Source: Prevotella sp.
GTDB lineage: Bacteria; Bacteroidota; Bacteroidia; Bacteroidales; Bacteroidaceae
DNA length: 64,000 bases
Direction: 5' to 3'
Assembly (NCBI GenBank): GCA_024695815.1
Contig: JAILHK010000047.1
Location: 88,268-152,267 of the forward strand
The notes beneath the pieces were generated by a model. That model saw nothing but the letters and a program-made list of their open reading frames with translations, was not told where the DNA came from and did no database searches. The first letter of the stretch is position 1, and each line of letters starts with the position of its first letter. The translations under genes and the position numbers were made by a program. Shown here piece by piece: positions 9,101-17,178 of this stretch.

Positions 9101-11473
9101 TTAGAATCGCAGCGTCAGGTTAGCCATAGCCGTTCCCGTGGTCATGGGGAAGAAATAAATCTGATAGTAGCGGTTGTTGTTGGGATGATCGCCACTGGCT
9201 ATGCAAGAATAGACATAGGCTGCCGTAGCATAGTGAGCATTAAACACATTGTTGAAGGTCAGTCCCAGTTCCACCTCCTTCAGCGGAGCCACCTTTTTCA
9301 CCTTCGACGTGTAGCTCAGGTAGAGGTTGCTAAAGGTATAGGCAGGCAGTGAGCGGTCGCGGCACTCGGTATTGTCCAGATACTGACGCGACACATAGTT
9401 GGTGTGCCAAGTAGCCTTAAAGCCCTTATAATGGAAGTCCACAAAACCATTCAGCACGGCCGATGGTGAACAAGCCAGTGTTGAGTTGTCGTAGTGGAAG
9501 GTCTCCACGCCATGCCAGTCCACTTCTACCACCTCGTCGAAGTCCTTGATTTTATTCTGACTCAGCGCCGCATTACCCTCGATGGTCAGCAGCGGACAGA
9601 TGTCCCAGGCAGCAGTCAGCTCCACACCCATGCGATAAGAGTCCTTGATATTGGTGGTCAGCGCCTCGCCGATATCGCTCATGGCACCCGTTTTCACAAA
9701 CTGGTCTTTATAGTCCATGTAGTAGAAGTTCACGCCACCACGAAAACGACGTGATGAGTAGTTATAACCCATCTCATAGTCTATCACCTGCTCGGCCTTG
9801 GGGAAAGGATAGTTATAGTTGTCCGTGAAGTTATTACGCTCTGGCTCGCGATGGCTCATAGCCACCGAAGCATAGGCATGATGCGGACCGTTGTTGTAGC
9901 TCACGCCAGCCTTGGGATTGAAGAAATTGTAAGTCTCGTCAACATCCAGTTGCTGAGCCACCAGTTTGCCAGCTCCGTTGGTATAGAACGCATCGTTTGT
10001 TCCATCCGTCTTATAGCCCACATAGCGATACTGCACATCGGCAAAGGCACTCCAGTTTCTGCCAAATTCATAAGCCGCCTTCAGATAGACGTTGGCATCG
10101 TTCTTCGTTGCTTCCGAGTAGTTCATGTCGTATCCCTCGCGACCAATGCGGGCATCATGCAACTCCTGATTCTCGGCATAGAGCAGACGACTGTAGTGAT
10201 CGCCTTTGAACTGCTGCAGAGAGAAGCCGCCAATGATATTCCAACGCAGGTCCTTATAGTTCACGTTACCCAGTGCACCATAGGCATCCTGACTCATGCC
10301 TTTCTTGCGGATAAAAGTACTTGTCTTCACCTGGTTACCCTGTGCATCGAAGAAAGGCTCCAGTCCGTACTTAGCCAGTTTCTTATTATACTTCAGGTCC
10401 TGATAGTAACCGTGACCATGGGTATAGTGTGCTGTCAGCGTAGCAGCCCAGCGGTCAGACAACTGGAAGGCACCGCTCAGGATGTTGTGACCCTGCCAGA
10501 AGTTGTCCGTAGCACCATCCCACAACCTACCGTTGTTCAACTGGTAGCGCTCCGTGATGTAGCGACCCTCGGCATCGCGGGCAAACTCGCTACCCATGTT
10601 CACCATGTGTTCATACAAGTCGTTGTATCGTCCCAGCCCAGCCTTGTAGAGATCGGCATAGTCCTTGATACCGGTATTGGCGCCCCAGGTGCCGTCCATC
10701 AACGACAGGTCACCGTCACCAGGCGTTACACCATTCCAGGCCTGTCCCGTCTTCTCAAAGTTACCAAAATGCTTATAACTGATCTGCAGTCGGTCGTTCA
10801 ACCAGGTCAGGCCGCCATAGTAAGAACCCGAACGACCAGCGGTGCCATGCACATAGCCCCCAGTACCTGTGGTATGATAGGCGCCGTCCACCACCAGATG
10901 GTTGAACATCAGGCCCGTTGTGAAAGTGCCACCTATACTATACGTATCATAGCTACCAAAAGAGGTGTTCAACTCAGCTCCAGCCTTCATCGATGGTGCC
11001 TTCGACTGCAGCGCCACCGTTCCGCCAAAGGCGCCATCGCCATTGGTCGAGGTGCCCACGCCACGTTGAATCTGTGCCGATCCCAGCAACGAAGCATACG
11101 AGTTCATGTTTACCCAGAACACACACTGGTCCTCGGGCGAGTTGAGAGGCACGCCATCCAGTGTCACGTTGATACGCGAATCGCCTGCACCACGAATAGC
11201 CAACTTCGTAGTACCTGTGCCCATACCATTTTCACTCCAGGCAGTAACACCCGGCGTACGAGCAAACAAGAAAGGCAGCTCACGTCCCGAAGAAGAGAAA
11301 GCGCTCAGCTCCTTCTGCTTGACATTTGCCACCGCATAGGGGGCGTTTTTCTGCGTACGTACACCACTCACAACCACTTCATGCAGTTGCTCCATCTTCA
11401 GCGAATCAACAGGTTCGGCCATCATTGCATTCACAGCCATGAATGCAGTTAATCCCAAAAGAATCATTTTCAT
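9101..11473 (-). CDS. TonB-dependent outer membrane receptor, TPP-riboswitch controlled (thiamine uptake)
   Basis: 790 residues. Signal peptide at the N-terminus (cleavage likely after AMMA), TonB-box-like LHEVVVSGVR, plug domain with LPFLFARTPGVTAWSENG, RGAGDSRINVTLDGVPLN and RGVGTSTNGDGAFGG, then a 22-strand-type barrel ending in NLTLRF with terminal Phe. No CarboxypepD_reg or SusD partner, so it is a vitamin/siderophore-type receptor. A TPP riboswitch lies directly upstream and PnuT directly downstream, so thiamine or its phosphates are the likely ligand. ATG chosen because GAAAAAAGG precedes it at good spacing. Confidence 0.9.
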   Translation of the reverse strand: MKMILLGLTAFMAVNAMMAEPVDSLKMEQLHEVVVSGVRTQKNAPYAVANVKQKELSAFSSSGRELPFLFARTPGVTAWSENGMGTGTTKLAIRGAGDSRINVTLDGVPLNSPEDQCVFWVNMNSYASLLGSAQIQRGVGTSTNGDGAFGGTVALQSKAPSMKAGAELNTSFGSYDTYSIGGTFTTGLMFNHLVVDGAYHTTGTGGYVHGTAGRSGSYYGGLTWLNDRLQISYKHFGNFEKTGQAWNGVTPGDGDLSLMDGTWGANTGIKDYADLYKAGLGRYNDLYEHMVNMGSEFARDAEGRYITERYQLNNGRLWDGATDNFWQGHNILSGAFQLSDRWAATLTAHYTHGHGYYQDLKYNKKLAKYGLEPFFDAQGNQVKTSTFIRKKGMSQDAYGALGNVNYKDLRWNIIGGFSLQQFKGDHYSRLLYAENQELHDARIGREGYDMNYSEATKNDANVYLKAAYEFGRNWSAFADVQYRYVGYKTDGTNDAFYTNGAGKLVAQQLDVDETYNFFNPKAGVSYNNGPHHAYASVAMSHREPERNNFTDNYNYPFPKAEQVIDYEMGYNYSSRRFRGGVNFYYMDYKDQFVKTGAMSDIGEALTTNIKDSYRMGVELTAAWDICPLLTIEGNAALSQNKIKDFDEVVEVDWHGVETFHYDNSTLACSPSAVLNGFVDFHYKGFKATWHTNYVSRQYLDNTECRDRSLPAYTFSNLYLSYTSKVKKVAPLKEVELGLTFNNVFNAHYATAAYVYSCIASGDHPNNNRYYQIYFFPMTTGTAMANLTLRF

Positions 11474-11524
11474 CCTTTTTTCTTTATGTTATTATATTCA
11501 AGTTACAGGGGTACGTGCTTGTGC

Positions 11525-11613
11525 TAGCTGTCAATTCCATCCCTACGTCGGTATAACCCGCATCAGGTTTAGAGGGTATCATCTCAGCCGGCCAACAGGC
11601 CCCGGCACCCCTT
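11525..11613 (-). promoter_or_regulatory. TPP riboswitch (THI element)
   Basis: The minus strand carries the conserved THI-box core: GGGGTGCC at the 5' stem, CTGAGAT-ATACCC, ACCTGATGCGGGTTATACC and GTAGGGA. These are the pyrimidine- and pyrophosphate-sensing helices of the TPP aptamer. The element begins about 12 nt after the promoter -7 box and ends about 50 nt before the receptor ATG. Repression by thiamine pyrophosphate, acting on transcription or translation, is expected from the family. Confidence 0.95.
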
Positions 11614-11624
11614 GAATTCTGGCG

Positions 11625-11655
11625 CAAAGTTACAACTTATAATTGTAAACGCAAA
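11625..11655 (-). promoter_or_regulatory. Promoter of the thiamine uptake operon
   Basis: Minus strand TTTG (11655-11652), 19-bp spacer, TAACTTTG (11632-11625): full consensus, placing the transcript start just before the TPP riboswitch. Confidence 0.8.
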
Positions 11656-11783
11656 ACTATTGGCAACAAACTTTTTATGCATTCGTTTGCCTTCACAAGG
11701 ATGTTTCCAGTTTTTTGTTCAAAAACGGCTTAAAATATATCAAATAATTACCTGTCGCACACCGTTATTTCAGAAATCTTTTG

Positions 11784-11791
11784 TACCTTTG
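11784..11791 (+). promoter_or_regulatory. -7 box of pyk
   Basis: TACCTTTG, 34 bp before the pyk ATG, at the same distance as the dapL box. No clear TTTG -33 element. Confidence 0.55.
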
Positions 11792-11825
11792 CAGTCGAAT
11801 TCAGGTATAATGGTAAAAAGATTAT

Positions 11826-13271
11826 ATGAAGCAGACTAAAATTGTAGCATCTATCAGCGACAGACGTTGTGATACAGAGTTCATACGCTCGCTCTTTAAC
11901 GCAGGTATGAACGTTGTTCGCATGAACACTGCGCACGCTCCAGAAGAGGGCATCCGTCAGATTGTAAAGAACGTGCGCGAGGTGAGTCACCACATCGGTA
12001 TCATGATTGACACCAAGGGTCCCGAAGTACGTACCACCGCATGTGCAGAGCCCATCCACTATAAGACGGGCGACGTGGTAAAGATCTTTGGCCGTCCGGA
12101 GATGGAGACCACCCACGACATTGTGAACGTCACCTATAAGAACTTCGCTGCCGATGTGCATGAAGGCTGTCATATACTCTTTGACGACGGCGCACTGGAC
12201 ATGCAGGTCATTGGCATCAGTGGTCCTCAGATCATGGCCCAAGTCAAGAACGACGGTGTGCTGGGCTCGCGCAAGAGCGTCAACGTGCCAGGCATTCATA
12301 TCGACCTGCCTGCACTGACCGAGAAAGACCGCAAGAACATCATGCTGGCCATCGAACTGGACATTGATTTCATTGCCCACTCATTTGTTCGCTCTGCTGC
12401 CGACGTACGTGCTGTACAGGCTATTCTCGATGCCTACGATTCTGACATTAAGATTATCTCAAAGATTGAGAACCAGGAGGGTGTGGACAACATCGACGAG
12501 ATTATCGAGGCATCCTACGGTATCATGATTGCCCGTGGCGACCTGGGTATCGAGGTACCCATCGAGCGCATCCCCGGCATTCAGCGCCGCATCATCCGCA
12601 AGTGTGTGCAGGCCAAGAAGCCCGTTATCGTGGCCACACAGATGCTTCACTCCATGATTCAGAATCCTCGACCCACCCGTGCCGAGGTCACCGATATTGC
12701 CAACGCCATCTACTACCGCACCGATGCGCTGATGCTCTCGGGCGAGACCGCCAGCGGTAAGTACCCCATCGAGGCCGTTACCACGATGGCACAGATTGCC
12801 GAGCAGGCCGAGCGCGACAAGTTGCGCGAGAACGACATCGAGATTCCGCTGTCTGCCGATTGCGACATCCGCGAGTTCATGTCTCACAGCGCTATCGAGG
12901 CCACCGAGAAACTCGGCGTAAAGGGCATCATCACCGACTGTACCACGGGTCTCACCGCCCGTTCGCTGGCTGCCTTCCGTGGTCCCAATCCCGTGCTGGC
13001 CATCTGCTATCACGAAAAGGTGCAGCGTCTGCTCAACCTCAGCTACGGCGTGATCCCCGTCTATCAGAAGGAACACATTGACAGCGAAGAGCTTTTCCTG
13101 GCTGCTGTGCGCATGCTGCGCCAGAAGGGCTATCTGGAAGACGACGACAAGATTGCCTATCTGAGTGGTAATGTTGGTGAGTGTGGCGGCACCAAGTTCC
13201 TCGAGATCAACACCGTGAGGGAGCTGTTCACCAACAAATACAGATTCCACCTGCCTAAGAAAGAGAAATAG
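11826..13271 (+). CDS. pyk: Pyruvate kinase
   Basis: 481 residues, full length. Last step of glycolysis (PEP + ADP to pyruvate + ATP). Motifs: substrate-binding GMNVVRMNTAHA at the N-terminus, IMIDTKGPEVRT, the active-site IIARGDLG-type segment (GIMIARGDLGIEVPIE), KPVIVATQML, RPTRAEVTDIANAI and DALMLSGETASGKYP, followed by the C-terminal PK_C domain (SHSAIEATEKLGVKGIITDC, AICYHEKVQRLLNLSYGV). Like other Bacteroidetes enzymes it has MNTAHA in place of the common LNFSHG. Monocistronic with its own promoter and terminator. Confidence 0.98.
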   Translation: MKQTKIVASISDRRCDTEFIRSLFNAGMNVVRMNTAHAPEEGIRQIVKNVREVSHHIGIMIDTKGPEVRTTACAEPIHYKTGDVVKIFGRPEMETTHDIVNVTYKNFAADVHEGCHILFDDGALDMQVIGISGPQIMAQVKNDGVLGSRKSVNVPGIHIDLPALTEKDRKNIMLAIELDIDFIAHSFVRSAADVRAVQAILDAYDSDIKIISKIENQEGVDNIDEIIEASYGIMIARGDLGIEVPIERIPGIQRRIIRKCVQAKKPVIVATQMLHSMIQNPRPTRAEVTDIANAIYYRTDALMLSGETASGKYPIEAVTTMAQIAEQAERDKLRENDIEIPLSADCDIREFMSHSAIEATEKLGVKGIITDCTTGLTARSLAAFRGPNPVLAICYHEKVQRLLNLSYGVIPVYQKEHIDSEELFLAAVRMLRQKGYLEDDDKIAYLSGNVGECGGTKFLEINTVRELFTNKYRFHLPKKEK

Positions 13272-13292
13272 TTATTGGTAAATCTCATTATA

Positions 13293-13334
13293 AAATCCCG
13301 GAAGCACATCGCATGGCTTTCGGGATTTTTTTTA
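13293..13334 (+). terminator. Rho-independent terminator of pyk
   Basis: Inverted repeat AAAATCCCGGAAGC / GGCTTTCGGGATTTT with a loop of about nine bases, followed by a run of T, 20 bp after the stop codon. Confidence 0.85.
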
Positions 13335-13436
13335 ATACACAAAAACAATGAAAAAGAAAACTTACGTAGCCACACTGAGCTTTCCCCACTCATTATTTTT
13401 AAGTAATCCTGCCCCAGTATGCCTATCAGGCAGCGA

Positions 13437-13474
13437 CAAAAAAAAGGCTGTCGTCCGTTGTGGACAGCAGCCTT
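13437..13474 (-). terminator. Terminator of the SemiSWEET gene
   Basis: Minus strand stem AAGGCTGCTGTCC / GGACGACAGCCTT (one bulge-like mismatch region) followed by eight T, about 35 bp after the stop at 13509. Confidence 0.8.
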
Positions 13475-13508
13475 CAGGGGTGTTGACGATGTGTCGTTTC
13501 TAAATGCG

Positions 13509-13799
13509 CTATTTGAAGTAGTCGTTATACATCTTGATGGCAAACACGATAAGACTACATGTGCTCGTCACCAGATTGGTGAGAAACAGCGACCAGATGA
13601 TGTCGGGCTCGTGAAGCAGACCCTGCAACATGAAAGCAATGCCGCCAATACCCATCATTAGAAAGGTGGGCAGTGCAATGCCATCGGTATTGCGGGTACG
13701 AATCGTGGTGATGGCCTGAGGCAGATAGCCCAGAACCATACAAATAGTGGCTATATATCCACATATCTCTACAAAAGATCCTTGTTCCATAGTCGTCAA
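13509..13799 (-). CDS. SemiSWEET-type (MtN3/PQ-loop) small transporter
   Basis: 96 residues, three membrane helices. The PQ-loop signature GYLPQAITTIRTRNTDGIALP follows helix 1, then FLMMGIGGIAFMLQGLL (helix 2) and FLTNLVTSTCSLIVFAIKMY (helix 3). Bacterial SemiSWEETs of this size dimerise to form a sugar uniporter in the inner membrane. The second Met (13790) is an alternative start. A -7 box (TATTTTTG, 13830-13823) precedes it and it is a single-gene unit with its own terminator. Substrate is not evident. Confidence 0.85.
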   Translation of the reverse strand: MTTMEQGSFVEICGYIATICMVLGYLPQAITTIRTRNTDGIALPTFLMMGIGGIAFMLQGLLHEPDIIWSLFLTNLVTSTCSLIVFAIKMYNDYFK

Positions 13800-13822
13800 T
13801 ATAAAGTTAATAGTTCTGGTTG

Positions 13823-13830
13823 CAAAAATA
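13823..13830 (-). promoter_or_regulatory. -7 box of the SemiSWEET gene
   Basis: Minus strand TATTTTTG, matching TAnnTTTG, 24 bp upstream of the ATG. No well-spaced TTTG. Confidence 0.4.
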
Positions 13831-13877
13831 AATAAAAATTCCGATAAACCTCACAATTCATCTCTTTTTTATCTCGG

Positions 13878-14141
13878 AGCACCGCTATAACGACCTAAGA
13901 GCCTTACTCTTGCAAGTCAAAAGTTCCTCTTTTAACCAGCAAAAGCATAACTATTGATGGCAATCTAGCCCCTAGAAAACCTCATTCTAGCCCCTGGACA
14001 GCACCATTCTAGGGGCTAGAAACGACTCATCCAGGGGCTAGAATAGCATCAAGAGTAAAGCTATGACAGCACAAAAGTAAAGCTATGGCAGGGCAAAAGT
14101 AAAGCTATAACAAGACGAAAGCAGAACTATGATGTTGCAAA
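13878..14141. repeat. 22-bp-period palindromic repeat array 1 (12 units)
   Basis: Units start every 22 bp exactly at 13878, 13900, 13922, 13944, 13966, 13988, 14010, 14032, 14054, 14076, 14098 and 14120. Units 5-8 carry a core of the form TCTAG-N3-CTAGAA; the centre is CCC in two units (13964, 13986) and GGG, the inverted orientation, in the next two (14008, 14030; the last reads TCCAG). Units 9-12 share AGTAAAGCTATNAC and end in an A-rich stretch; units 1-4 are degenerate relatives (CTAT or CTNTT core at the same offset). The period is not a multiple of three and no frame is open. Two further arrays lie at 35438-35741 and 61312-61502. Confidence 0.85.
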
Positions 14142-14145
14142 ACCA

Positions 14146-14217
14146 CTCCCATCATCATACCATGGATGGCATTGCCGCCCTGGATGCCTTCAAGTAAGCC
14201 CTGAGTGAAGGTGTGTT
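14146..14217 (-). pseudogene. Remnant of an Rhs/polymorphic-toxin hinge
   Basis: Minus-strand frame reads KHTFTQGLLEGIQGGNA then IHGMMMG, the conserved stretch that precedes the variable toxin tip in Bacteroidales Rhs-type proteins. About 73 bp (14146-14218) are nearly identical to 17067-17139. The match stops at the edge of repeat array 1. It starts in a different frame right at the stop of the upstream 217-residue gene, so this is the junction to a next cassette that has been lost. Confidence 0.7.
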
Positions 14218-14871
14218 TTAAATCTTCAGTCCAGGAATAACATCCTCCGTTATATAGTTAGAGAAGTAATCCTTATACTGTAAAATGTGAGGAGATTCAT
14301 TTTGGTAGCCAAAGACTTCATAATCCATATAATCATTATCATAATCACACCATTTCCCCCACTTACCACTGTCACCAAACACATAGTAGTTATGATTGAA
14401 CATATTAAATAATACGTCGGAAATATATCCGCCATTTTTCAATTCGTCCCATGATTTACTGACAGGGATTTTCAATTTAAATGCAACTTTTGGATTTCTC
14501 TCACAACATTCCTCCTCTACAATAAAAATATAATTATCACCACTTTCTTCACAAATTCTTCGTATTTGTTCATATGTTTCTTTCCAAAACAATGGTGCAG
14601 AATAATACGCAAAAAACTTGAAATCTTTAAGCATTATATCTGAAAGGGACATTGAACTAATATCAAAATGTTTTTCAGGTAAACATCTGAAAATTCTTTG
14701 TTGAATAGGAATACACTGGTTTTTGTATTCTGACTCGCTTAAAGCAAAGTTAAGTAAAAAATCTCTTGATTGTTCACGCAATAATTCATCATTGGTCATT
14801 TGATGATTTATACCATAAAAATCATGATAGAAAGGATCACAGTAAATATCCAAACATGCTTCAATATCCAT
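14218..14871 (-). CDS. Unrecognised protein, possible immunity protein of a toxin cassette
   Basis: 217 residues, no signal peptide or membrane span; rich in Tyr, Phe, Asp and Glu, with AT-rich codons unlike the housekeeping genes around it. I do not recognise a family. Features: an acidic N-terminus (MDIEACLDIYCDPFYHDFYG), EEECCERNPKVAFKLK in the middle, and an aromatic/acidic C-terminal half (KWGKWCDYDNDYMDYEVFGY). Acidic, cytosolic proteins of 150-220 residues between Rhs hinge copies are typically immunity proteins; here that role is inferred from position only. A -7 box (TACGTTTG) lies at 14905-14898. Confidence 0.5.
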   Translation of the reverse strand: MDIEACLDIYCDPFYHDFYGINHQMTNDELLREQSRDFLLNFALSESEYKNQCIPIQQRIFRCLPEKHFDISSMSLSDIMLKDFKFFAYYSAPLFWKETYEQIRRICEESGDNYIFIVEEECCERNPKVAFKLKIPVSKSWDELKNGGYISDVLFNMFNHNYYVFGDSGKWGKWCDYDNDYMDYEVFGYQNESPHILQYKDYFSNYITEDVIPGLKI

Positions 14872-14897
14872 ATAATATTCTATTTTATATTTTTCAA

Positions 14898-14905
14898 CAA
14901 ACGTA
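14898..14905 (-). promoter_or_regulatory. -7 box upstream of the 217-residue gene
   Basis: Minus strand TACGTTTG, 26 bp before the ATG at 14871. It falls inside or just after the 45-codon remnant ORF. No matching -33 element. Confidence 0.35.
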
Positions 14906-14907
14906 CC

Positions 14908-15045
14908 TTATATATCTGTTGCCCGGTATTTATTTGCAACGAGCTTCCAACGCCACTTGAAGAATGTAACAGAGTATTTTAGTCCACTAACGCGTGACAT
15001 TTGTCGAGGACCGATGCGGATTTCTTGCAAAGACCAGAGGAACAT
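14908..15045 (-). CDS. 45-codon ORF, probably a degraded gene fragment
   Basis: An open frame from ATG at 15045 to TAA at 14908 encodes MFLWSLQEIRIGPRQMS, then VSGLKYSVTFFKWRWKLVAN. The frame is open further upstream without another start. No family recognised. It fills the gap between the lipoprotein gene and the 217-residue gene and could be the end of a lost toxin tip. It may not be expressed. Confidence 0.25.
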   Translation of the reverse strand: MFLWSLQEIRIGPRQMSRVSGLKYSVTFFKWRWKLVANKYRATDI

Positions 15046-15055
15046 CACGCTCCCA

Positions 15056-15685
15056 TCACATATACACATCCTTCCCGCTAATGTGGATTAGAATCTTATC
15101 AAAATCTGCACCACGCTTATATGTCTTATCAATCAAACTGTCATAGAGAAATGTCAGATAGCAGTTCTCTGGTTCATACAAGTAATAAGAATGAAGCCGA
15201 TACTTACTGGAATGCATTTCCCTATATTCATTGGGAAAGAATTTCTTTAGCTGTGCTTCATAAGACTCTTCCGAAAGTTTATGGACATGTTCCTTTTCCT
15301 TATATCCAAAACGGGCACCTCGAAAGGTGAAAAATACATGATGTCCACCAACCTTATATACAAAATACGGAGTATTAAATATAAGGCTATAGCCATTCGC
15401 TTCTGGGAACAATATGTATCTTGTGATACTATCATTGATTCCTTTTGCAAAGACATTCACATAAACAGAATCGCCTCTTGCCATTCGCTTTTGGTTGTCT
15501 GCAAATATGCGTTGCTGATACTCAAGTATGGCTTGCTCCAAATCCGCATTGTTCAATACGAATTCGGGATGTATATCATCGTCACCTTTTTCCTCCACAC
15601 GGCTGCAAGATGATAGTATTGCAAGCAAAAACACTAATATGTATAATTGAGGCATTCTAATATTTATTCTTCTCATGTTTTTCAA
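15056..15685 (-). CDS. Putative lipoprotein of the toxin-cassette region
   Basis: 209 residues. The N-terminus has a lipoprotein signal (LYILVFLLAILSSC, lipidation at the Cys of LSSC) after a basic stretch; Met at positions 4 or 11 are possible starts. The mature part is soluble and mixed alpha/beta (LEQAILEYQQRIFADNQKRM; FNTPYFVYKVGGHHVFFTF). No family recognised. AT-rich codon use and location downstream of an orphan toxin tip suggest an immunity lipoprotein, but nothing in the sequence proves it. Confidence 0.55.
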   Translation of the reverse strand: MKNMRRINIRMPQLYILVFLLAILSSCSRVEEKGDDDIHPEFVLNNADLEQAILEYQQRIFADNQKRMARGDSVYVNVFAKGINDSITRYILFPEANGYSLIFNTPYFVYKVGGHHVFFTFRGARFGYKEKEHVHKLSEESYEAQLKKFFPNEYREMHSSKYRLHSYYLYEPENCYLTFLYDSLIDKTYKRGADFDKILIHISGKDVYM

Positions 15686-15730
15686 AATTATGCAATTATC
15701 ACCTTTTCATAAAACACTTGTTTTCATTAA

Positions 15731-15760
15731 TACTTGCATTTTAGGTTTATGTCATTTATT
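15731..15760. repeat. 30-bp direct repeat, copy 1
   Basis: TACTTGCATTTTAGG and the following 15 bp recur at 17169-17198 in the same orientation with one mismatch. Copy 1 overlaps the stop codon of the 219-residue lipoprotein gene; copy 2 precedes the hinge of the orphan tip. The pair probably marks a duplication or insertion boundary of the cassette. Confidence 0.7.
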
Positions 15761-16415
15761 CAACTGTTGGGGTACGTGGGCAAAGGTTCTTATTCGATTG
15801 CCATGCCTTCGACAATACTTCTACGCCTTCTTCAACTTGAGATATGTAACCATCAAAATCATCTAATGCGTAACTTACCGCAGAACTAGTATGACCATTT
15901 ATGTATCGCATCATCACATCTTTCGCCATATCTTTTTTACCCATCAATATATAGCATGTAGCTTCTCGTAATACCATGTCTTCGTCGTCTTTATTTTTCT
16001 CGCATTCGGAAACAGCCTTGTGAAGATAAACATTGGCAGTAACGTTATCACCCTCCAGACGACTTTTCATTGACATATATTCCAGCCTTTCAATGTTCAA
16101 AGTGTCCAATAAGCAAACAGATTCTCCACGGACTTCAAAGGCCTCAACAAGCATACCAATTGTTCCTAGAAGATTTGCTTTTGTCCTCAGCACAGAATAC
16201 CTTTGCTCAGTTGACGTACTTCCTGAAAGAATTTCGTCACATAGTGAAATAGCATGTTTAATGTATGCCGTATCGTTAGAATCTTGAAAACCTGCCATAC
16301 AACTATCCACAGAGCTTTCAAATTCCTTCCATGAACATTCTGTGTTCCCTTGTCTATGCGAACAAGCACTTGCTATCAGAAGTACTATTATTAGTGTTTG
16401 TTTCATCACATTCAT
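15756..16415 (-). CDS. Putative TPR-like lipoprotein, likely immunity partner of the adjacent orphan tip
   Basis: 219 residues. Lipoprotein signal MKQTLIIVLLIASAC (from the second Met) with Cys lipidation. The mature part is helical with TPR-like periodicity (TAYIKHAISLCDEILSGS, NVYLHKAVSECEKNK, ATCYILMGKKDMAKDVMMRY). It starts 1 bp after the stop of the toxin-tip gene, the tight spacing expected for toxin-immunity pairs. Function otherwise unknown. Confidence 0.55.
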   Translation of the reverse strand: MNVMKQTLIIVLLIASACSHRQGNTECSWKEFESSVDSCMAGFQDSNDTAYIKHAISLCDEILSGSTSTEQRYSVLRTKANLLGTIGMLVEAFEVRGESVCLLDTLNIERLEYMSMKSRLEGDNVTANVYLHKAVSECEKNKDDEDMVLREATCYILMGKKDMAKDVMMRYINGHTSSAVSYALDDFDGYISQVEEGVEVLSKAWQSNKNLCPRTPTVE

Positions 16416-16416
16416 A

Positions 16417-17079
16417 TTATTTCAATTTATAACTTTTTCCTGCAATTAAATTAATGGGAACCACCCCGATTGTTCCAACAAGAGTTGGAGTTGTTCTTCC
16501 CATACCAGAATGGGACACGCTCCATGACGGTTTTAGATGAACATTAACGTTCTTATATTGAGAATAATTAATAACAGGAGTGTGGATCTCACCCATAGTT
16601 GTATAAGGATATGAAGTCAGTTCCGTCCCGTAATATTGCTTCGTAAATTTATATATCATATTGGTATCGTCTGCTTCAATTCTCATTTGTAATGCGGGAT
16701 GTATGTCGTAATCATTTCCACTTGACAGCGAGAAAGCAATACCATCTATAGAAATATCACCATTGACATAATGCGTTTCTGTTATTCTTACCTTAATAAC
16801 AAAGGCAATGTTTGCTGATGTTGCTGGTTTGTTATCAAATGCAACTTGACCCAAATATTTTAATGTAATAGTTCTTTTCTTTTGATATTTGTGTATCAAA
16901 TCATTAAACAACATAGCATATGCTCCCGTAATAGTTCCGTTCGCAAATTTACCTCCGCCTATCTCCGATACCGTTCCGCCAAGCACTGCGCTTGTTGCTA
17001 TTTTGCCAACTTCTCCCAAAATTTTTCCATTCACATTGATATAGTGGTTCCCTAAGGAGGACACAGCTCCCATCATCAT
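16417..17079 (-). CDS. Orphan C-terminal module of an Rhs-type/polymorphic toxin
   Basis: 220 residues from the first ATG. The opening MMMGAVSSLG and GKFANGTITGAYAMLFNDL match the conserved pre-toxin segment of Bacteroidales Rhs proteins, after which comes a variable region of about 130 residues with no family I recognise (beta-rich; ends in GVVPINLIAGKSYKLK). The frame is open for 33 more codons upstream (to 17178, encoding KHTFTQGLLEGIQGGNA and flanks) but contains no start codon there, and no Rhs repeats or delivery domain exist. So this is a detached tip cassette, either silent or translated from the internal ATG. A promoter-like box lies at 17222-17215. The next gene starts 1 bp downstream. 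Confidence 0.65.
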   Translation of the reverse strand: MMMGAVSSLGNHYINVNGKILGEVGKIATSAVLGGTVSEIGGGKFANGTITGAYAMLFNDLIHKYQKKRTITLKYLGQVAFDNKPATSANIAFVIKVRITETHYVNGDISIDGIAFSLSSGNDYDIHPALQMRIEADDTNMIYKFTKQYYGTELTSYPYTTMGEIHTPVINYSQYKNVNVHLKPSWSVSHSGMGRTTPTLVGTIGVVPINLIAGKSYKLK

Positions 17080-17178
17080 GCCATGGAAAGCATTACCGCC
17101 TTGGATGCCTTCAAGTAAGCCCTGAGTGAAGGTGTGCTTGAATATCTTAGCTACGAGGTATTCATTGTTACTTACATT
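17067..17178 (-). pseudogene. Rhs hinge sequence upstream of the orphan tip, lacking a start codon
   Basis: In frame with the tip gene, 33 codons between an in-frame TAA (17181-17179) and the first ATG encode NNEYLVAKIFKHTFTQ and GLLEGIQGGNAFHG. The 73-bp part 17067-17139 is duplicated at 14146-14218. Such hinge repeats are the recombination substrate by which orphan tips replace the tip of a full-length Rhs gene, which must lie outside this window. Confidence 0.65.

Noticed and set aside
9851..11452. A 533-codon plus-strand frame
   Set aside because: It lies entirely antisense to the thiamine TonB receptor, and its translation has no recognisable motif.
13964..14043. Row of transcription terminators
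   Set aside because: The palindromes would give only 4-5-bp stems with 3-base loops and no T runs, and true terminators in this window look quite different.
16417..17079. Complete independent secreted protein
   Set aside because: It begins inside a conserved Rhs segment whose upstream hinge is open but lacks a start codon, so it is a detached module and not a whole gene.
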